Shown here: positions 28,044 to 37,832 of the stretch, piece by piece | How positions within the stretch are numbered: the stretch's first letter is position 1 | How the letters are laid out: every line of letters starts with the position of its first letter | From: Chitinophagaceae bacterium UBA4857 | GTDB lineage: Bacteria; Bacteroidota; Bacteroidia; Chitinophagales; Chitinophagaceae | Direction: 5' to 3' | DNA: 64,000 nt | Assembly: GCA_002399735.1 (NCBI GenBank) | Contig: DHEF01000054.1 | Span: forward strand, 1,362 to 65,361 | The notes under the pieces: generated by a model | Told to the model about the DNA's origin: nothing | What the model saw: only the letters and a program-made list of their open reading frames with translations | Database searches by the model: none | Program-made: the position numbers and the translations under genes

Positions 28044-28096
28044 ACCCAAACCTTAATCAGTCAATTATGAGGTTTGGGGTTTAGCTTTTATATTTG
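28044..28096 (+). promoter_or_regulatory. Inverted repeat and promoter box upstream of the LRR lipoprotein gene
   Basis: CCCAAACC (28044-28051) and GGTTTGGG (28071-28078) form a perfect 8-bp inverted repeat with an 18-base spacer. Just downstream, TATATTTG (28089-28096) matches the Bacteroidota -7 box TAnnTTTG and lies 23 bases before the ATG. The repeat is placed like an operator or the -33 region; the protein that would bind is unknown. Confidence 0.45.
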
Positions 28097-28119
28097 CAAC
28101 CGTTAACAAACAACGAACC

Positions 28120-30441
28120 ATGAAACTATCCCTACCACTATTACTGCTAACTGCTGTATTGTTTTTTTCCTGTCAACGCGAAATTGACCCCTCAATATTG
28201 CAGGAACCCGAAGAAACTAACACCATCATTGCTGCCGAAAATGAAAAATTAAAAAAAGCAATAACCACCCAAACCCGTGAAGTGTATTTGGCCGGTTATA
28301 TTAAAGATGAGGCCGGCAAAGCCATTGCCCAAGCCAAAGTACAGGCCGGAGGTAAAGAAACAACTACTGACGCTGATGGGTATTTTAATTTTAAAAAATT
28401 ACTCACCGTTAACCGTGACTATGCATTGGTAACCGTTACTAAAAACGGCTACATGAATGGTTTTATCACTTTTACACCCAATAAAAAAAGGGGTATCAGC
28501 CATAGTGTTGAGCTGGTATTACAAACCAAATCAGCAGCCAAAACATTTGCTGCTGTTGATGGCGGTAGTGTAACAATTGATGAAAAAATAAAACTGGACT
28601 TTCCCGCAAACAGTATTGTAACAAAAGCCGGACAACCTTATAACGGTAATGTGCAGGTAGTTGGTCGTTATATAGATCCTGCGGCTGATAATTTTTTATT
28701 AACCATGCCCGGCACCTTAAGCGGTTTAAATTTAAGCGGACAAATAAGAGCCATGGAAAGTTATGGTATGGCCAGTATTGATTTATATGATGCGGCTGGT
28801 AATGAGCTGGAAGTGGCCGCTTCTCAAAATGTGACGATGAAAATGCCCGCCATTGCTGGCTCACCCGTCACTATTCCTTTATGGCATTTTAACGAAACCT
28901 ATGGCATTTGGATACAAACCGGTACTGCTAAAAAAGAAGGTAGTGAATATATAGCAACGGTTAATCACTTCTCCGTTTGGAATTTAGATGTAGAAATAAA
29001 CAGCTTTGAGTTGGAATTACAATTTGTAACCGGTGATAGCAGTTTTCCTTTGTCGTCGATATTAGTTGAAGTTAGTAATGCTAACACAGGGGCTAAATAC
29101 GGTAAAGTACGGGCAGATGCCAATGGCAAAGCCACTTTGATAAACTGCCCGAGTGATGCGCCATTAAAACTGGCACTAAATCTGGCATGTGGACCTATCG
29201 AAAAAACGATTGACCCCGTTACTGCAAACCGTCAAGAAACAATAAGGATGGACAATGTGCGTCCGGAGCTACTATCCTTTTCTTTAAACGGAACATTGTA
29301 TGGCTGTAATAACGATACACTAAAAAACCAACCGTTTGAAATACGGTTAAACAATGGTGTTGTTCGGTCCTTCCACGGCACTACTGATAGTGTAGGGCAT
29401 TATGAATTATCGGTAATACTATGTAAAACAGGCAATCCTATACAGGCGAGAACTTATAGTTATATTAACGATGTACTAAAATTCAGCGCTCCGGGTGAAA
29501 TTGAAGAAGGAAATTATACCTATTTGCCAATAGTGTGTGAGGGTTTGAATACCGGTACCATTATAGATGAAGATGATGAAGTAATATTTCCTGATGGAAA
29601 ATTAGAGGCTAAAATAAGATTAGCAATAAATAAACCTACAGGCATAATTCTTTTTAATGATGTTAAAACTATTGATTCATTAAACTTTTCTTATTCGCAA
29701 ATTTCGTCTTTAGAAGGTATACAGTACCTTGTCGCACTCAACTACTTGGCTACACCCGGCAATTCTATAACGGCCCTTACCCCTTTACAGAATTTAACTA
29801 ATCTGAAAACTTTGTATATAGGCGACAATCCCTTTAATAATGATCAACTAGACATTCTGACCAACATTAAAGGTCTGCATAAATTATCTTTGTCCGGTAA
29901 CTATAAAATTGAAGATATTTCAATGCTTTCGGCTTTTACTGAGTTAAAAACACTTTCTATATCAGCAACCTCTGTTACTGATATTAGTGTAGTAGCTGAT
30001 TTAAAGACATTAACCCAACTTGACATAAAAAGTAATCGTATCGCCAGCGTAACTCCCGTAGAAAACTTAACCTTACTTACGCACTTATGGATGGATTCCA
30101 TTTCAACAGTAAAGGATTTAAAGGTTGTTAACAAACTAAGCAACTTACTGGTTTTCCATGCATCAAGAAATAACCTGACAGATATATCTGATATAGCTAA
30201 CTGTAAAAACCTTGTTTTTCTGAATTTGGCCTTTAATAAGATAGAAAATATAACACCGATATCAAACTTAAATAAGCTTACCTATTTCACCGTTTCAAAT
30301 AATAACTTACAAAGTTTATCTCCTTTAATTAAGAATTTTCCGGCACTTAGAGAAGTATCCTTTTTAAGCGGCAACACTTTGCCTGATTCCGAGATTAATC
30401 AATTTAAAGCACTAAACCCTAATTGTGCTATTCTTAATTAA
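28120..30441 (+). CDS. Leucine-rich-repeat surface lipoprotein with carboxypeptidase-regulatory-like domain
   Basis: This 773-residue lipoprotein has signal and lipobox at about 1-18 (LFFSCQRE). A CarboxypepD-regulatory-like beta domain follows at about 53-135 (YIKDEAGKAIAQAKVQ, DADGYFNF). A central beta-rich part runs to about 480. The C-terminal 250 residues are SDS22/internalin-type LRRs (LTNLKTLYIGDN, LTQLDIKSNRIASVTPV, LVFLNLAFNKIENITPI). The LRR part is visibly more AT-rich than the first half, which suggests domain acquisition. Such proteins usually mediate binding to proteins or surfaces. A 17-bp hairpin lies between its stop and the lyase gene. Confidence 0.82.
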   Translation: MKLSLPLLLLTAVLFFSCQREIDPSILQEPEETNTIIAAENEKLKKAITTQTREVYLAGYIKDEAGKAIAQAKVQAGGKETTTDADGYFNFKKLLTVNRDYALVTVTKNGYMNGFITFTPNKKRGISHSVELVLQTKSAAKTFAAVDGGSVTIDEKIKLDFPANSIVTKAGQPYNGNVQVVGRYIDPAADNFLLTMPGTLSGLNLSGQIRAMESYGMASIDLYDAAGNELEVAASQNVTMKMPAIAGSPVTIPLWHFNETYGIWIQTGTAKKEGSEYIATVNHFSVWNLDVEINSFELELQFVTGDSSFPLSSILVEVSNANTGAKYGKVRADANGKATLINCPSDAPLKLALNLACGPIEKTIDPVTANRQETIRMDNVRPELLSFSLNGTLYGCNNDTLKNQPFEIRLNNGVVRSFHGTTDSVGHYELSVILCKTGNPIQARTYSYINDVLKFSAPGEIEEGNYTYLPIVCEGLNTGTIIDEDDEVIFPDGKLEAKIRLAINKPTGIILFNDVKTIDSLNFSYSQISSLEGIQYLVALNYLATPGNSITALTPLQNLTNLKTLYIGDNPFNNDQLDILTNIKGLHKLSLSGNYKIEDISMLSAFTELKTLSISATSVTDISVVADLKTLTQLDIKSNRIASVTPVENLTLLTHLWMDSISTVKDLKVVNKLSNLLVFHASRNNLTDISDIANCKNLVFLNLAFNKIENITPISNLNKLTYFTVSNNNLQSLSPLIKNFPALREVSFLSGNTLPDSEINQFKALNPNCAILN

Positions 30442-30477
30442 AGACATGTAAATCGTTTGCACAAATAAACATTACAC

Positions 30478-30530
30478 AAAGCCCTGTATTTCTTAGGTAA
30501 AATTTTACTTTTAAAGAAATGCAGGGCTTT
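30478..30530 (+). terminator. Long hairpin abutting the start codon of the lyase gene
   Basis: The arm 30478-30494 pairs with 30514-30530 over 17 positions with one wobble pair, and the loop contains a TAAAATTTTA palindrome. The stem is terminator-like, but the T-run after it is weak (TTTATGCTTTA). The 3' arm ends exactly at the base before the ATG at 30531 and covers an alternative ATG at 30519. Confidence 0.6.
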
Positions 30531-32459
30531 ATGCTTTATACAACCTTCGGTCGTTTTTTATTTGCCACTTGTTTATTACTAAGCTTACAAACCGTTACTG
30601 CACAAAGTAGCCGGAACTTGTTAGTACAAGCTGCAACCGAGACACAACTTGCCGGCTATTTACAACACAATAATAGTTGGGTAAAATATCCTGCATACAC
30701 CGACAGAGCAGGTTGGGATAAATACACAGGTACGGTTAAAGACAGCTTAATTACAAATGGAGAAAAATACCTGAATTACCAATGGAAAACAATACCGGCA
30801 ACTGCTTATTTAGATTATGAACGTACCGGTACCCGAACCACTATGGAAGCGCCATTGAACAGCAATGTTAATGCACTTTCCAACTTACTAATAGCCGAAC
30901 TGGCCGAAGGTAATGGCCGCTATATGGATCAAATCATTAATGGTGTTTGGGCTATTTGCGAACATTCATCCTGGACATTAGCGGCACATTTGGTTGTACA
31001 AAAAACACGCAGAGCATTACCCGATTTTAACGAAGAAATTATTGACCTTGTTTCCGGCGATGTGGGAGCTTTGTTATCCTGGGCATGGTACTTTTTTAGA
31101 GACGAATGGAATAAAGTTGATCCTGTTATTGCACAAAAAATAAAAAAGCAAATTACAGATAGAATTGTAACACCTTATTTAAACAGAAGTAATTATTGGT
31201 GGCAGGCATTTAATGCAAAACCAGGTGCAACTATTAATAACTGGAATGTATGGTGTAATGCCAATGTATTGGTATGTATATTGCTGGTTGCCGATGATAG
31301 TGTAAGAGCAAAAGGTGTACACAAAACCATGCAAAGCGTAGATAAGTTTTTAAACCATGTGAAAGAAGATGGTGCTTGTGAAGAAGGCCCTTCTTATTGG
31401 GGACATGCCGCCGGAAAATTGTATGATTATTTACAAGTACTCTACGAAGCAACAAATGGTAAGGTAAATATTTACAACTACCCCATGGTAAAAGCCATGG
31501 GCGAATACATCAGCCGCAGTTATGTGGGCAATGGCTGGGTGGTAAACTTTGCCGATGCATCAGCTAAAGGCGGTGGCGATGCGGGTTTAATTTATCGGTA
31601 TGGCGAAGCGGTTAACAGTGACGAAATGAAAAGTTATGCAGCTTATTTAACCAAAGATATTTCGGCAGGAAGCTTTATTTTTTCGGGCAGAGATTTTTAT
31701 CGCACCATAGAAAATATTAAAACATACCACGCCGCTAAACAAACAGTATCTGCACTTTCAACAGCCGCCTATACCTGGTACCCGCAAACGGAATTTTGCT
31801 ATATACGCAATACTGATTTTTTCTTTGCAGCCAAGGGTGGCTTTAATAACGAAAGCCATAACCATAACGATATTGGCACTTTCTCCCTTTATTACAAAAA
31901 CATTCCGTTTATTATTGATGTGGGTGTAGGTACTTACACCCGCGAAACCTTTAGCAGTAAGCGCTACAGTATATGGACTATGCAAAGTAACTACCATAAC
32001 CTGCCACTTATTAATGGCAAGGCACAAGCCTTTGGTGCACAATACAAAGCCCGCCAAACAGCATTTAATAATAAAAATACTTTCTCACTGGATATAGCGG
32101 GTGCATACCCAGCTGATGCAAACATAAAAAAATGGAGCCGTGAATTTACTTTACTACCCAATGGATTAAGCATTACCGATGCCGGCGAATTAACTAAAGC
32201 GGATAGTGCTACTGTTTTTCATGTAATGTGCTGGGCAAAACCAGATATAAAAGCTAATGGGAAAATTGTTTTACAAAAACAAAACGAAACACTACACATT
32301 ACCTACGATAGCAAAAAGTTTATAGCACGCTACGAAACCATTGCGGTTACCGATAAACGCCTGTCGAATGTTTGGGGCGATGAAGTATATAGATTAGTAC
32401 TAACTGCTAAAGACAAATCGTTAAAACAATTGTACAAGTTGCAGATTGGTAACAAATAA
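30531..32459 (+). CDS. Heparinase II/III-family polysaccharide lyase
   Basis: This is a 642-residue exported lyase from the ATG at 30531; the alternative ATG at 30519 lies inside the 30478-30530 hairpin. A signal peptide (about 1-25, ending VTAQ) is followed by an alpha/alpha-toroid (EHSSWTLAAHLVV, LSWAWYFFRDEWNKVDP, WWQAFNAKPGATINNWNVWCNAN). The C-terminal heparinase II/III-like beta domain has FAAKGGFNNESHNHNDIGTF, where the HNHND histidines fit the catalytic region, and IDVGVGTYTRETFSSKRY. Family members cleave uronic-acid-containing polysaccharides such as heparin-type glycans or alginate by beta-elimination. The exact PL family and substrate cannot be set by eye. A link to the uronate pathway at 47-58 kb is possible but not shown. 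Confidence 0.82.
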   Translation: MLYTTFGRFLFATCLLLSLQTVTAQSSRNLLVQAATETQLAGYLQHNNSWVKYPAYTDRAGWDKYTGTVKDSLITNGEKYLNYQWKTIPATAYLDYERTGTRTTMEAPLNSNVNALSNLLIAELAEGNGRYMDQIINGVWAICEHSSWTLAAHLVVQKTRRALPDFNEEIIDLVSGDVGALLSWAWYFFRDEWNKVDPVIAQKIKKQITDRIVTPYLNRSNYWWQAFNAKPGATINNWNVWCNANVLVCILLVADDSVRAKGVHKTMQSVDKFLNHVKEDGACEEGPSYWGHAAGKLYDYLQVLYEATNGKVNIYNYPMVKAMGEYISRSYVGNGWVVNFADASAKGGGDAGLIYRYGEAVNSDEMKSYAAYLTKDISAGSFIFSGRDFYRTIENIKTYHAAKQTVSALSTAAYTWYPQTEFCYIRNTDFFFAAKGGFNNESHNHNDIGTFSLYYKNIPFIIDVGVGTYTRETFSSKRYSIWTMQSNYHNLPLINGKAQAFGAQYKARQTAFNNKNTFSLDIAGAYPADANIKKWSREFTLLPNGLSITDAGELTKADSATVFHVMCWAKPDIKANGKIVLQKQNETLHITYDSKKFIARYETIAVTDKRLSNVWGDEVYRLVLTAKDKSLKQLYKLQIGNK

Positions 32460-32480
32460 TTTTAGTACTGGTTATTTTTT

Positions 32481-32715
32481 TTATGTTACGGGCTGTTGTA
32501 ATTTTAATCGATTTCTGTTGCGTCGCACTCTTGTACTTTCTGTTCGTTAATCAACAACCCACCCCAATTTCTTATACTACTTCTTTTCCTTAAACCGCCC
32601 CTCCAAGGAGGGGATGATGCCTATTGTACACTTGCACAATGCTGAATAGAATTACCGAACGATGCAGTGAGTGACACAACAGAAGCTCAATCAAGGGAGG
32701 GACGTTGGTAATAAA
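32481..32715. repeat. Composite of two R1 units with linker
   Basis: This fills the 306-base gap between the lyase and the DUF4374 gene. A unit with GTTGCGTCGCACTCTTGTAC (about 32516) is followed by the linker also seen, reversed, at about 14820-14900 (AATTTCTTATACTA, CCTTAAACC, a CCCCTCC-AA-GGAGGGG hairpin). A reversed R1 end follows (CACAATGCTGAATAGAATTACC) and runs to the TGGTAATAAAAAAAC tail. Confidence 0.75.
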
Positions 32716-32765
32716 AAAACTGCCTCATAAAAATGAAGCAGCTTTTAAAAAAGAAAAGGTATGGT

Positions 32766-34109
32766 TTAGAAAATACCGATATAGTGATTGCCGGTTTTGT
32801 TGACCAATTTGGCTCCTTTAGTTACAGCGCCGGTTCTGCTGTTAAGAACATAAATATTACCATCTTTACCAACAGGTGTTACCGCAATAAATACTTCATC
32901 GCCATTAACTACCCAACCCTGGTATTGGAAAAAATATAAATCAGGCTCATAAGGCAGGTTAACCAGTTGTGCCGTTTTTGCATTCAGATCTACTCTTGCC
33001 ACAAAACTTTGTTGCTGATCGGTATTAAAAACAGAAGGAGATGAGCCATCGTGTGTGTACATGATATAAGCAATACCATAACCCGCATATATCCAGCTTT
33101 CGATGTATGAACCTTTTACACCTAATGCAGCATCTAAATTAAATACATATGAATTATCGTACTCATTATTCTGATTGATTCTTAAAATATGCGACCCTGC
33201 TTCTTGCGTAGCCTGGTATATATTACCATCATCAGCTAAAAAAGCATTAAAACTGCGGTAACCATTTGTATTACCGGTGCTTACAGCAGAGTTAATTATT
33301 GTCGGATTTTTTAAAGACGGATAATCCACTATTAAAGACTTTGCAGGTATTTTAACAGCACCGGTATTATCGTTGGCTCCTGTAGCCGTATTGTATTTAC
33401 TTTTAGAAACACCTATGATTAGTTTGTTACCCGCTTTATTTAACACAGGTGCATCTAAACGACCAATATAAAAACCTTGTGCTTCCTCGGTAGCAGAAAG
33501 TGCTAAATTATATTGTTCATACGTTTTAATACCTACATCCTGCAAGCCTAATGACAACACCGTAGATAACCCTCTTGCATATTTATAAGTAGTACCATCG
33601 GCCTCAGTGGTAATTTTTACGTTTGATACATTTACGGCAATGCCTGTTTGGTCATTATCAAATAGTTTTAACCATCTTGGTGATGTTGTGGCGTAACTGG
33701 AAATATTTACTTTTTCTGCGGCTTCGCTATAACTATTGCCGCCGTTCACTTTATACTTTGAAAACTCACCTCCGTTTGCTCCGGTATACGCAATATTAAA
33801 AAGTGTACCACCATCTAAAGATGATTGTAAACGGGCTGTTCTTTGCGATCTTACATTAAAACCATTGTCGTAAACGCTGATAGATTTGTCGGGATTTTTT
33901 GCATCATCTACACTGACAGAATATACCATAGTACCACCATTACCATTGCCCGGTGTAGTTTGCATTAATGCACCTGCTACGGTAATCCAACGATCTGCAT
34001 CACCCAGATCTTCCGGACGTGTATTTTCGTTTTTACTTTTTTTACAACTGCTTATAGCAACTGTTACTGCAACAGCCACACATATAAACTTTAAAAATTG
34101 CTTTTTCAT
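32766..34109 (-). CDS. DUF4374-like surface lipoprotein, second XusB-like copy
   Basis: This 447-residue lipoprotein has a signal with lipobox AISSC (cysteine at about 22), then a charged KKSKNENTRPEDLGDAD linker. A beta-propeller-like body follows, with repeated G-x-L-x-I/V and YxxxY units (TLFNIAYTGANGG, SFNAFLADDGNIYQATQEAGSHILRI, EVFIAVTPVGKDGNIYVLN). It resembles the DUF4374 protein at 13364 in size, position and pattern, but direct identity is low by eye, so the ligand may differ. It lies 17 bases downstream of the second TonB receptor in the same operon, as XusB follows XusA. A role as the cell-surface ligand-binding partner is inferred. Confidence 0.75.
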   Translation of the reverse strand: MKKQFLKFICVAVAVTVAISSCKKSKNENTRPEDLGDADRWITVAGALMQTTPGNGNGGTMVYSVSVDDAKNPDKSISVYDNGFNVRSQRTARLQSSLDGGTLFNIAYTGANGGEFSKYKVNGGNSYSEAAEKVNISSYATTSPRWLKLFDNDQTGIAVNVSNVKITTEADGTTYKYARGLSTVLSLGLQDVGIKTYEQYNLALSATEEAQGFYIGRLDAPVLNKAGNKLIIGVSKSKYNTATGANDNTGAVKIPAKSLIVDYPSLKNPTIINSAVSTGNTNGYRSFNAFLADDGNIYQATQEAGSHILRINQNNEYDNSYVFNLDAALGVKGSYIESWIYAGYGIAYIMYTHDGSSPSVFNTDQQQSFVARVDLNAKTAQLVNLPYEPDLYFFQYQGWVVNGDEVFIAVTPVGKDGNIYVLNSRTGAVTKGAKLVNKTGNHYIGIF

Positions 34110-34126
34110 GTTATACGATTCTTGTT

Positions 34127-36553
34127 TTAAAAATTATTGATTGTGTAATTAAGTTTCAGGTAAAATGCACGCCCCGGCTTTTGGGCGGCAAAATTGTCAA
34201 AGGCTTCTTTGTTAAATATATTCTTGGCATCAAAAGCCACTACAAACTTTCGGCTGGGGAACATGTAGCCAAACCCAATATCCTGTATAAACTGTGGAGG
34301 AGTGGTGTTAAAATCGCTGTACACCAATTGGAAAATTGTTTCGAAAGATTGTACATAACCAAAACTGTAATACAGGTTGAGTACAGATTTTTTTTGCACT
34401 AAATTATTAAAGCGGTACTGTGCATTACCGTTAATGGTATAAAAGGGTTCGTTAGGTAATTGGTAGTTATTAAATAATGAAGCTTTATCTTTTAATAGTG
34501 TTCTAAAGCGTGATGTATTGACCATTACCTGTAAGTTTTTAAAGCCATAGTTTATCTCTGCTTCAAAACCTAAAGATTGAGTTCCGTTAAGATTGGTGGT
34601 ATTGGTTACATCTACCTGTGTTACACTTCTATCCGTAGTAAGCATTACAATTTTGTCCTTTGTATTACGCAAAAAACCTGAACCTGATATGGATATTTTA
34701 TGTTCGCCAAACTTAAAAGCACCGGCACGAAAACCAAGATTAAAGTTGTTGCTTATCTCCGGCCTTATTTGCACATTGGGCAACATGTTCTCTGCCTGGT
34801 TACCAAATATTTCTCCTTCACCCGGCATTCTTACCGCTTTTTCTGCCGAGGCAATGATGATAAAATCAGGTCTTAATGCAAAAGACGTAGCAAGGCCATA
34901 CCCGATTGTATTTCTGTTATCACCCAGCTTCTTTTCCACCCTTAGATTTTGTCCGTTAACCACTTCAACAACAGGTTCTGTTCTATCAATTTTCTGTTGA
35001 TATAACTTACCAAAAAGGTTTGTTTTTAAACGGGATTTAAAAGCCTGCATTTCGTAAGCCAGCGAAGTAACATTGGTAGAAAGATCACTTGTAGCCAGGT
35101 AATTTCGTTCCAGTACAGTGCGTAAAGCATCATAATCGGAACGGTCAACTATATAATAAACATTGTTTAATACAAGTCTATGATGGGCAGCCAATGTATA
35201 TTGTAAACCAGAACGATATGTAGCAATCTTCCTATTAATACTATTCATAGTTGGCCTCCCTTGTTGTGCACCTTCCCTTGAACGTAATGGATTACCGCGC
35301 AGGTCAATTACTTTTTCGCCGGACCAGTTGTAACGCCATCCAACGGTATCTTGTATATATTGATCACGATCGCTGTACACACCATTAAACGTAAACTCCA
35401 ATCCTTTTATAAGAAAATCCCTTTTGCTATAATTTAAACCCAGTGCATGCGCCTGCGATTCTGTAAACCGGCCCATATAAGGTTTGGTCATGTATTGGCC
35501 GTGCTGTACTTCATTATAAGTATCTGAGCCGTTGTAGCTGATCATAAAATTATCAGCCCATTGCACATTAGTAAACCCCACTTCAAACCGTCCGCCATAT
35601 GAACGGAAAGCATCATTAAAACGTTTGGCCCTTGTAGGTGCCATTCTACCATTGGGCATTTCGTTTTGTACCCACTTGCTCCATACTTCATAATCATTAT
35701 CAGAATAAGTATAAAAAACGGAAGCCCTTGTTGTAAATCCGGTTTTTTCGTTACGGTACATACCACTCACATCGGCCTGTTGTGTATTGAAGGACCCGTA
35801 GGATAAAGAAGCGGTAAAATTATTTCGGATAGCTCCTTTTTTAAGTACAATGTTTATACCCCCGCCTAAAAAATCGCCTGATAAATGTGTAGGTAAAACA
35901 CCTTTATACACTTCAACACGTTCTATCATGGCGGGTGGAATATTGTTCAGGTTAAAAGAGGAACCATAGGTAGAAATTTCAATACCATCAATAAATATTC
36001 CAATAGCCCTGCCCGACATACCGTTCAGGTTATAATTTACTTCCGATCCAATACCGCCACTTTGGCGGACCCTCACACCAACTGTACGATCAAGCAGTTC
36101 ATTTGTTTGCAGGTTTCGCAATGAGGCTTCTTTCATCTCAATTACATTCACCGCAAAACCGCTGGTTTCAATAGTTTTTTTTGCTGACAACCCTTTTACC
36201 TCCACATCCTGCATTTGTATCAGGTCGCTACGCTTTAAAGTAAAATCATGTGTGGTAATAGTGTTGCTTTTTATATGTACTTCTTTTTCGTTGGCAGCAT
36301 AACCAACCATGGTGCAAATAACCTTGTACCTGCCGGCCGGTAAACCAACCTCGTAACTGCCATCATCATTAATTACAATTACCTTATTTAATGTAGGAAT
36401 AGTTAATGTAGCGTTAGATGCCACCTGGGCGCTATCGGTTTTTATAATACCCTTTAAGGTTCCCATATTTTTATCCTGTGCATATAAATTGCTTATAAAC
36501 AGCAACAGGACAGTTATAATATTAATACGGGTTACTATAGATTTATATTTCAT
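34127..36553 (-). CDS. TonB-dependent receptor with CarboxypepD-like domain, second XusA-like copy
   Basis: This is an 808-residue outer-membrane receptor. It has a signal peptide (about 1-25, ending LYAQ) and a CarboxypepD-regulatory-like domain at about 32-112 (LKGIIKTDSAQVASNATL, GRYKVICTMVGY). The plug has LLDRTVGVRVRQSGGIGSE, GIFIDGIEIS and ERVEVYKGVLP, and the barrel ends GRAFYLKLNYTINNF. The plug motifs match the receptor at 11165. It is divergent from an AraC regulator gene (260 bases apart) that may control it. Together with the downstream DUF4374 gene it forms a second metallophore-type uptake pair, but without its own ABC importer in the window. Confidence 0.9.
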   Translation of the reverse strand: MKYKSIVTRINIITVLLLFISNLYAQDKNMGTLKGIIKTDSAQVASNATLTIPTLNKVIVINDDGSYEVGLPAGRYKVICTMVGYAANEKEVHIKSNTITTHDFTLKRSDLIQMQDVEVKGLSAKKTIETSGFAVNVIEMKEASLRNLQTNELLDRTVGVRVRQSGGIGSEVNYNLNGMSGRAIGIFIDGIEISTYGSSFNLNNIPPAMIERVEVYKGVLPTHLSGDFLGGGINIVLKKGAIRNNFTASLSYGSFNTQQADVSGMYRNEKTGFTTRASVFYTYSDNDYEVWSKWVQNEMPNGRMAPTRAKRFNDAFRSYGGRFEVGFTNVQWADNFMISYNGSDTYNEVQHGQYMTKPYMGRFTESQAHALGLNYSKRDFLIKGLEFTFNGVYSDRDQYIQDTVGWRYNWSGEKVIDLRGNPLRSREGAQQGRPTMNSINRKIATYRSGLQYTLAAHHRLVLNNVYYIVDRSDYDALRTVLERNYLATSDLSTNVTSLAYEMQAFKSRLKTNLFGKLYQQKIDRTEPVVEVVNGQNLRVEKKLGDNRNTIGYGLATSFALRPDFIIIASAEKAVRMPGEGEIFGNQAENMLPNVQIRPEISNNFNLGFRAGAFKFGEHKISISGSGFLRNTKDKIVMLTTDRSVTQVDVTNTTNLNGTQSLGFEAEINYGFKNLQVMVNTSRFRTLLKDKASLFNNYQLPNEPFYTINGNAQYRFNNLVQKKSVLNLYYSFGYVQSFETIFQLVYSDFNTTPPQFIQDIGFGYMFPSRKFVVAFDAKNIFNKEAFDNFAAQKPGRAFYLKLNYTINNF

Positions 36554-36678
36554 TTTTGCCTTTTGTAGGAAATATCCTCTTCAATTTATATAGCTCAGAA
36601 AAACAGGCAACAATCACTTTTTGTAATAAGCTATGTATTTCAGGCGCAAAATTTACCCTTATACAATACGCAAAAAGA

Positions 36679-36732
36679 AAAATGACAACAGCAAAAAGGA
36701 ATTATTACCGCTTGTCATTGATATGTCATTTT
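36679..36732. promoter_or_regulatory. Inverted TGTCAT sites in the divergent TonB/AraC promoter region
   Basis: AAAATGACA (about 36679-36687) and TGTCATTTT (36724-36732) are inverted copies, and a third TGTCAT lies at about 36713. They sit between the divergent receptor and AraC genes, where an AraC-type activator would be expected to bind. This rests only on symmetry and position. Confidence 0.35.
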
Positions 36733-36812
36733 AAAAACTTTAAATTCCAACATTAACAACTCAATTTCCTCATATCATAAATTAATACAGCGCGGGCGTT
36801 ATATAATTGCAT

Positions 36813-37832
36813 ATGTCCGGTTTTAAAAGTACAAGCACGTTAAGCGCCCTACAAACTACAGCAGGTTTACAAACAACCATTGTACATGATTATTGTAATA
36901 ATAAGTTATCACAACAGGCAATCACTGGTATTTCGCTAACAACTTCAACGTTAAACAATATCACCCCCTCCTTTTTTTATAATAAAGTAAAGGGAGGTTA
37001 CTTGTATCTTATTTTTTGTACGGAAGGGAAGTTGATTATACAACAGGAAGACCTGCTACGACAGTCGGCAGAGCTACAACAACATCATTACTGCATTCTT
37101 CAAACTATTACGCCATTTACACTTACTGTCACTAAAAATCAACCGGCAACATTTATCATACTGGAACTCCCCATTGCTTTTGCATTGAAAAATATGTTGC
37201 AACACCATGCTATACTGGTACAACTTAAGAAAGCCGAAGCCTTACAAAACAGTAATGTGTTGTTCAGTAATCTTGGTATGACAACTAATATTCAGTTTTG
37301 CCTGTATGCCTTATTGCAGCGTGAGCAACACAATAAATACAAAAATATTTTTACAGAAAATAAGACAGCGGAGTTATTAATACATATTGCTGAGGTGCTG
37401 GATACAATACCTTGTAAAGCAAGCCTGCACCATTCCTGCTTAAGCCAGGAATCAGTGTTAAGAGTAAAGCGTGTAATACAAGTTTTAGAAAAAACGCCAC
37501 AGCAGCATATCACTATTATTGAGCTGGCCCGTCAGGTAGGTACCAACGAGAGTTATTTAAAAAAGCACTTTAAAGAAGTAACAGGCAAAACCATTTATGC
37601 ATACCTTTTGGAACAACGTATGCTATTAGCAAAACAATTAATAGCCAATGGCAATGTCGATATGCAACAGGTAAGTCAGTTAACAGGCTATAAACGCAAA
37701 CATCACTTTTTAGAAGCCTTTAAACGTCATTTCGGTTTTGTACCACTTACAATAAAAACATTTCTAATTGCATTATATACACAATTAGAAATAATAATAG
37801 AAAGCGAGCCAGGTTATTTAATAATAGCTTAA
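36813..37832 (+). CDS. AraC-family transcriptional regulator, PchR-like
   Basis: The 339-residue protein ends in an AraC-type double helix-turn-helix domain (about 228-325: IIELARQVGTNESYLKKHF, GKTIYAYLLEQRMLLAKQLI, VSQLTGYKRKHHFLEAFKRHFG). The N-terminal 220 residues are a cupin-like sensing region without a close match that I can name. AraC regulators of the PchR/YbtA group sense siderophores and activate their receptor genes; the divergent position next to a XusA-like receptor makes that the best guess. A TTG two codons upstream (36807) extends the frame; the ATG at 36813 is preferred. Its last four bases overlap the stop of the convergent DUF481 gene. Confidence 0.85.
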   Translation: MSGFKSTSTLSALQTTAGLQTTIVHDYCNNKLSQQAITGISLTTSTLNNITPSFFYNKVKGGYLYLIFCTEGKLIIQQEDLLRQSAELQQHHYCILQTITPFTLTVTKNQPATFIILELPIAFALKNMLQHHAILVQLKKAEALQNSNVLFSNLGMTTNIQFCLYALLQREQHNKYKNIFTENKTAELLIHIAEVLDTIPCKASLHHSCLSQESVLRVKRVIQVLEKTPQQHITIIELARQVGTNESYLKKHFKEVTGKTIYAYLLEQRMLLAKQLIANGNVDMQQVSQLTGYKRKHHFLEAFKRHFGFVPLTIKTFLIALYTQLEIIIESEPGYLIIA

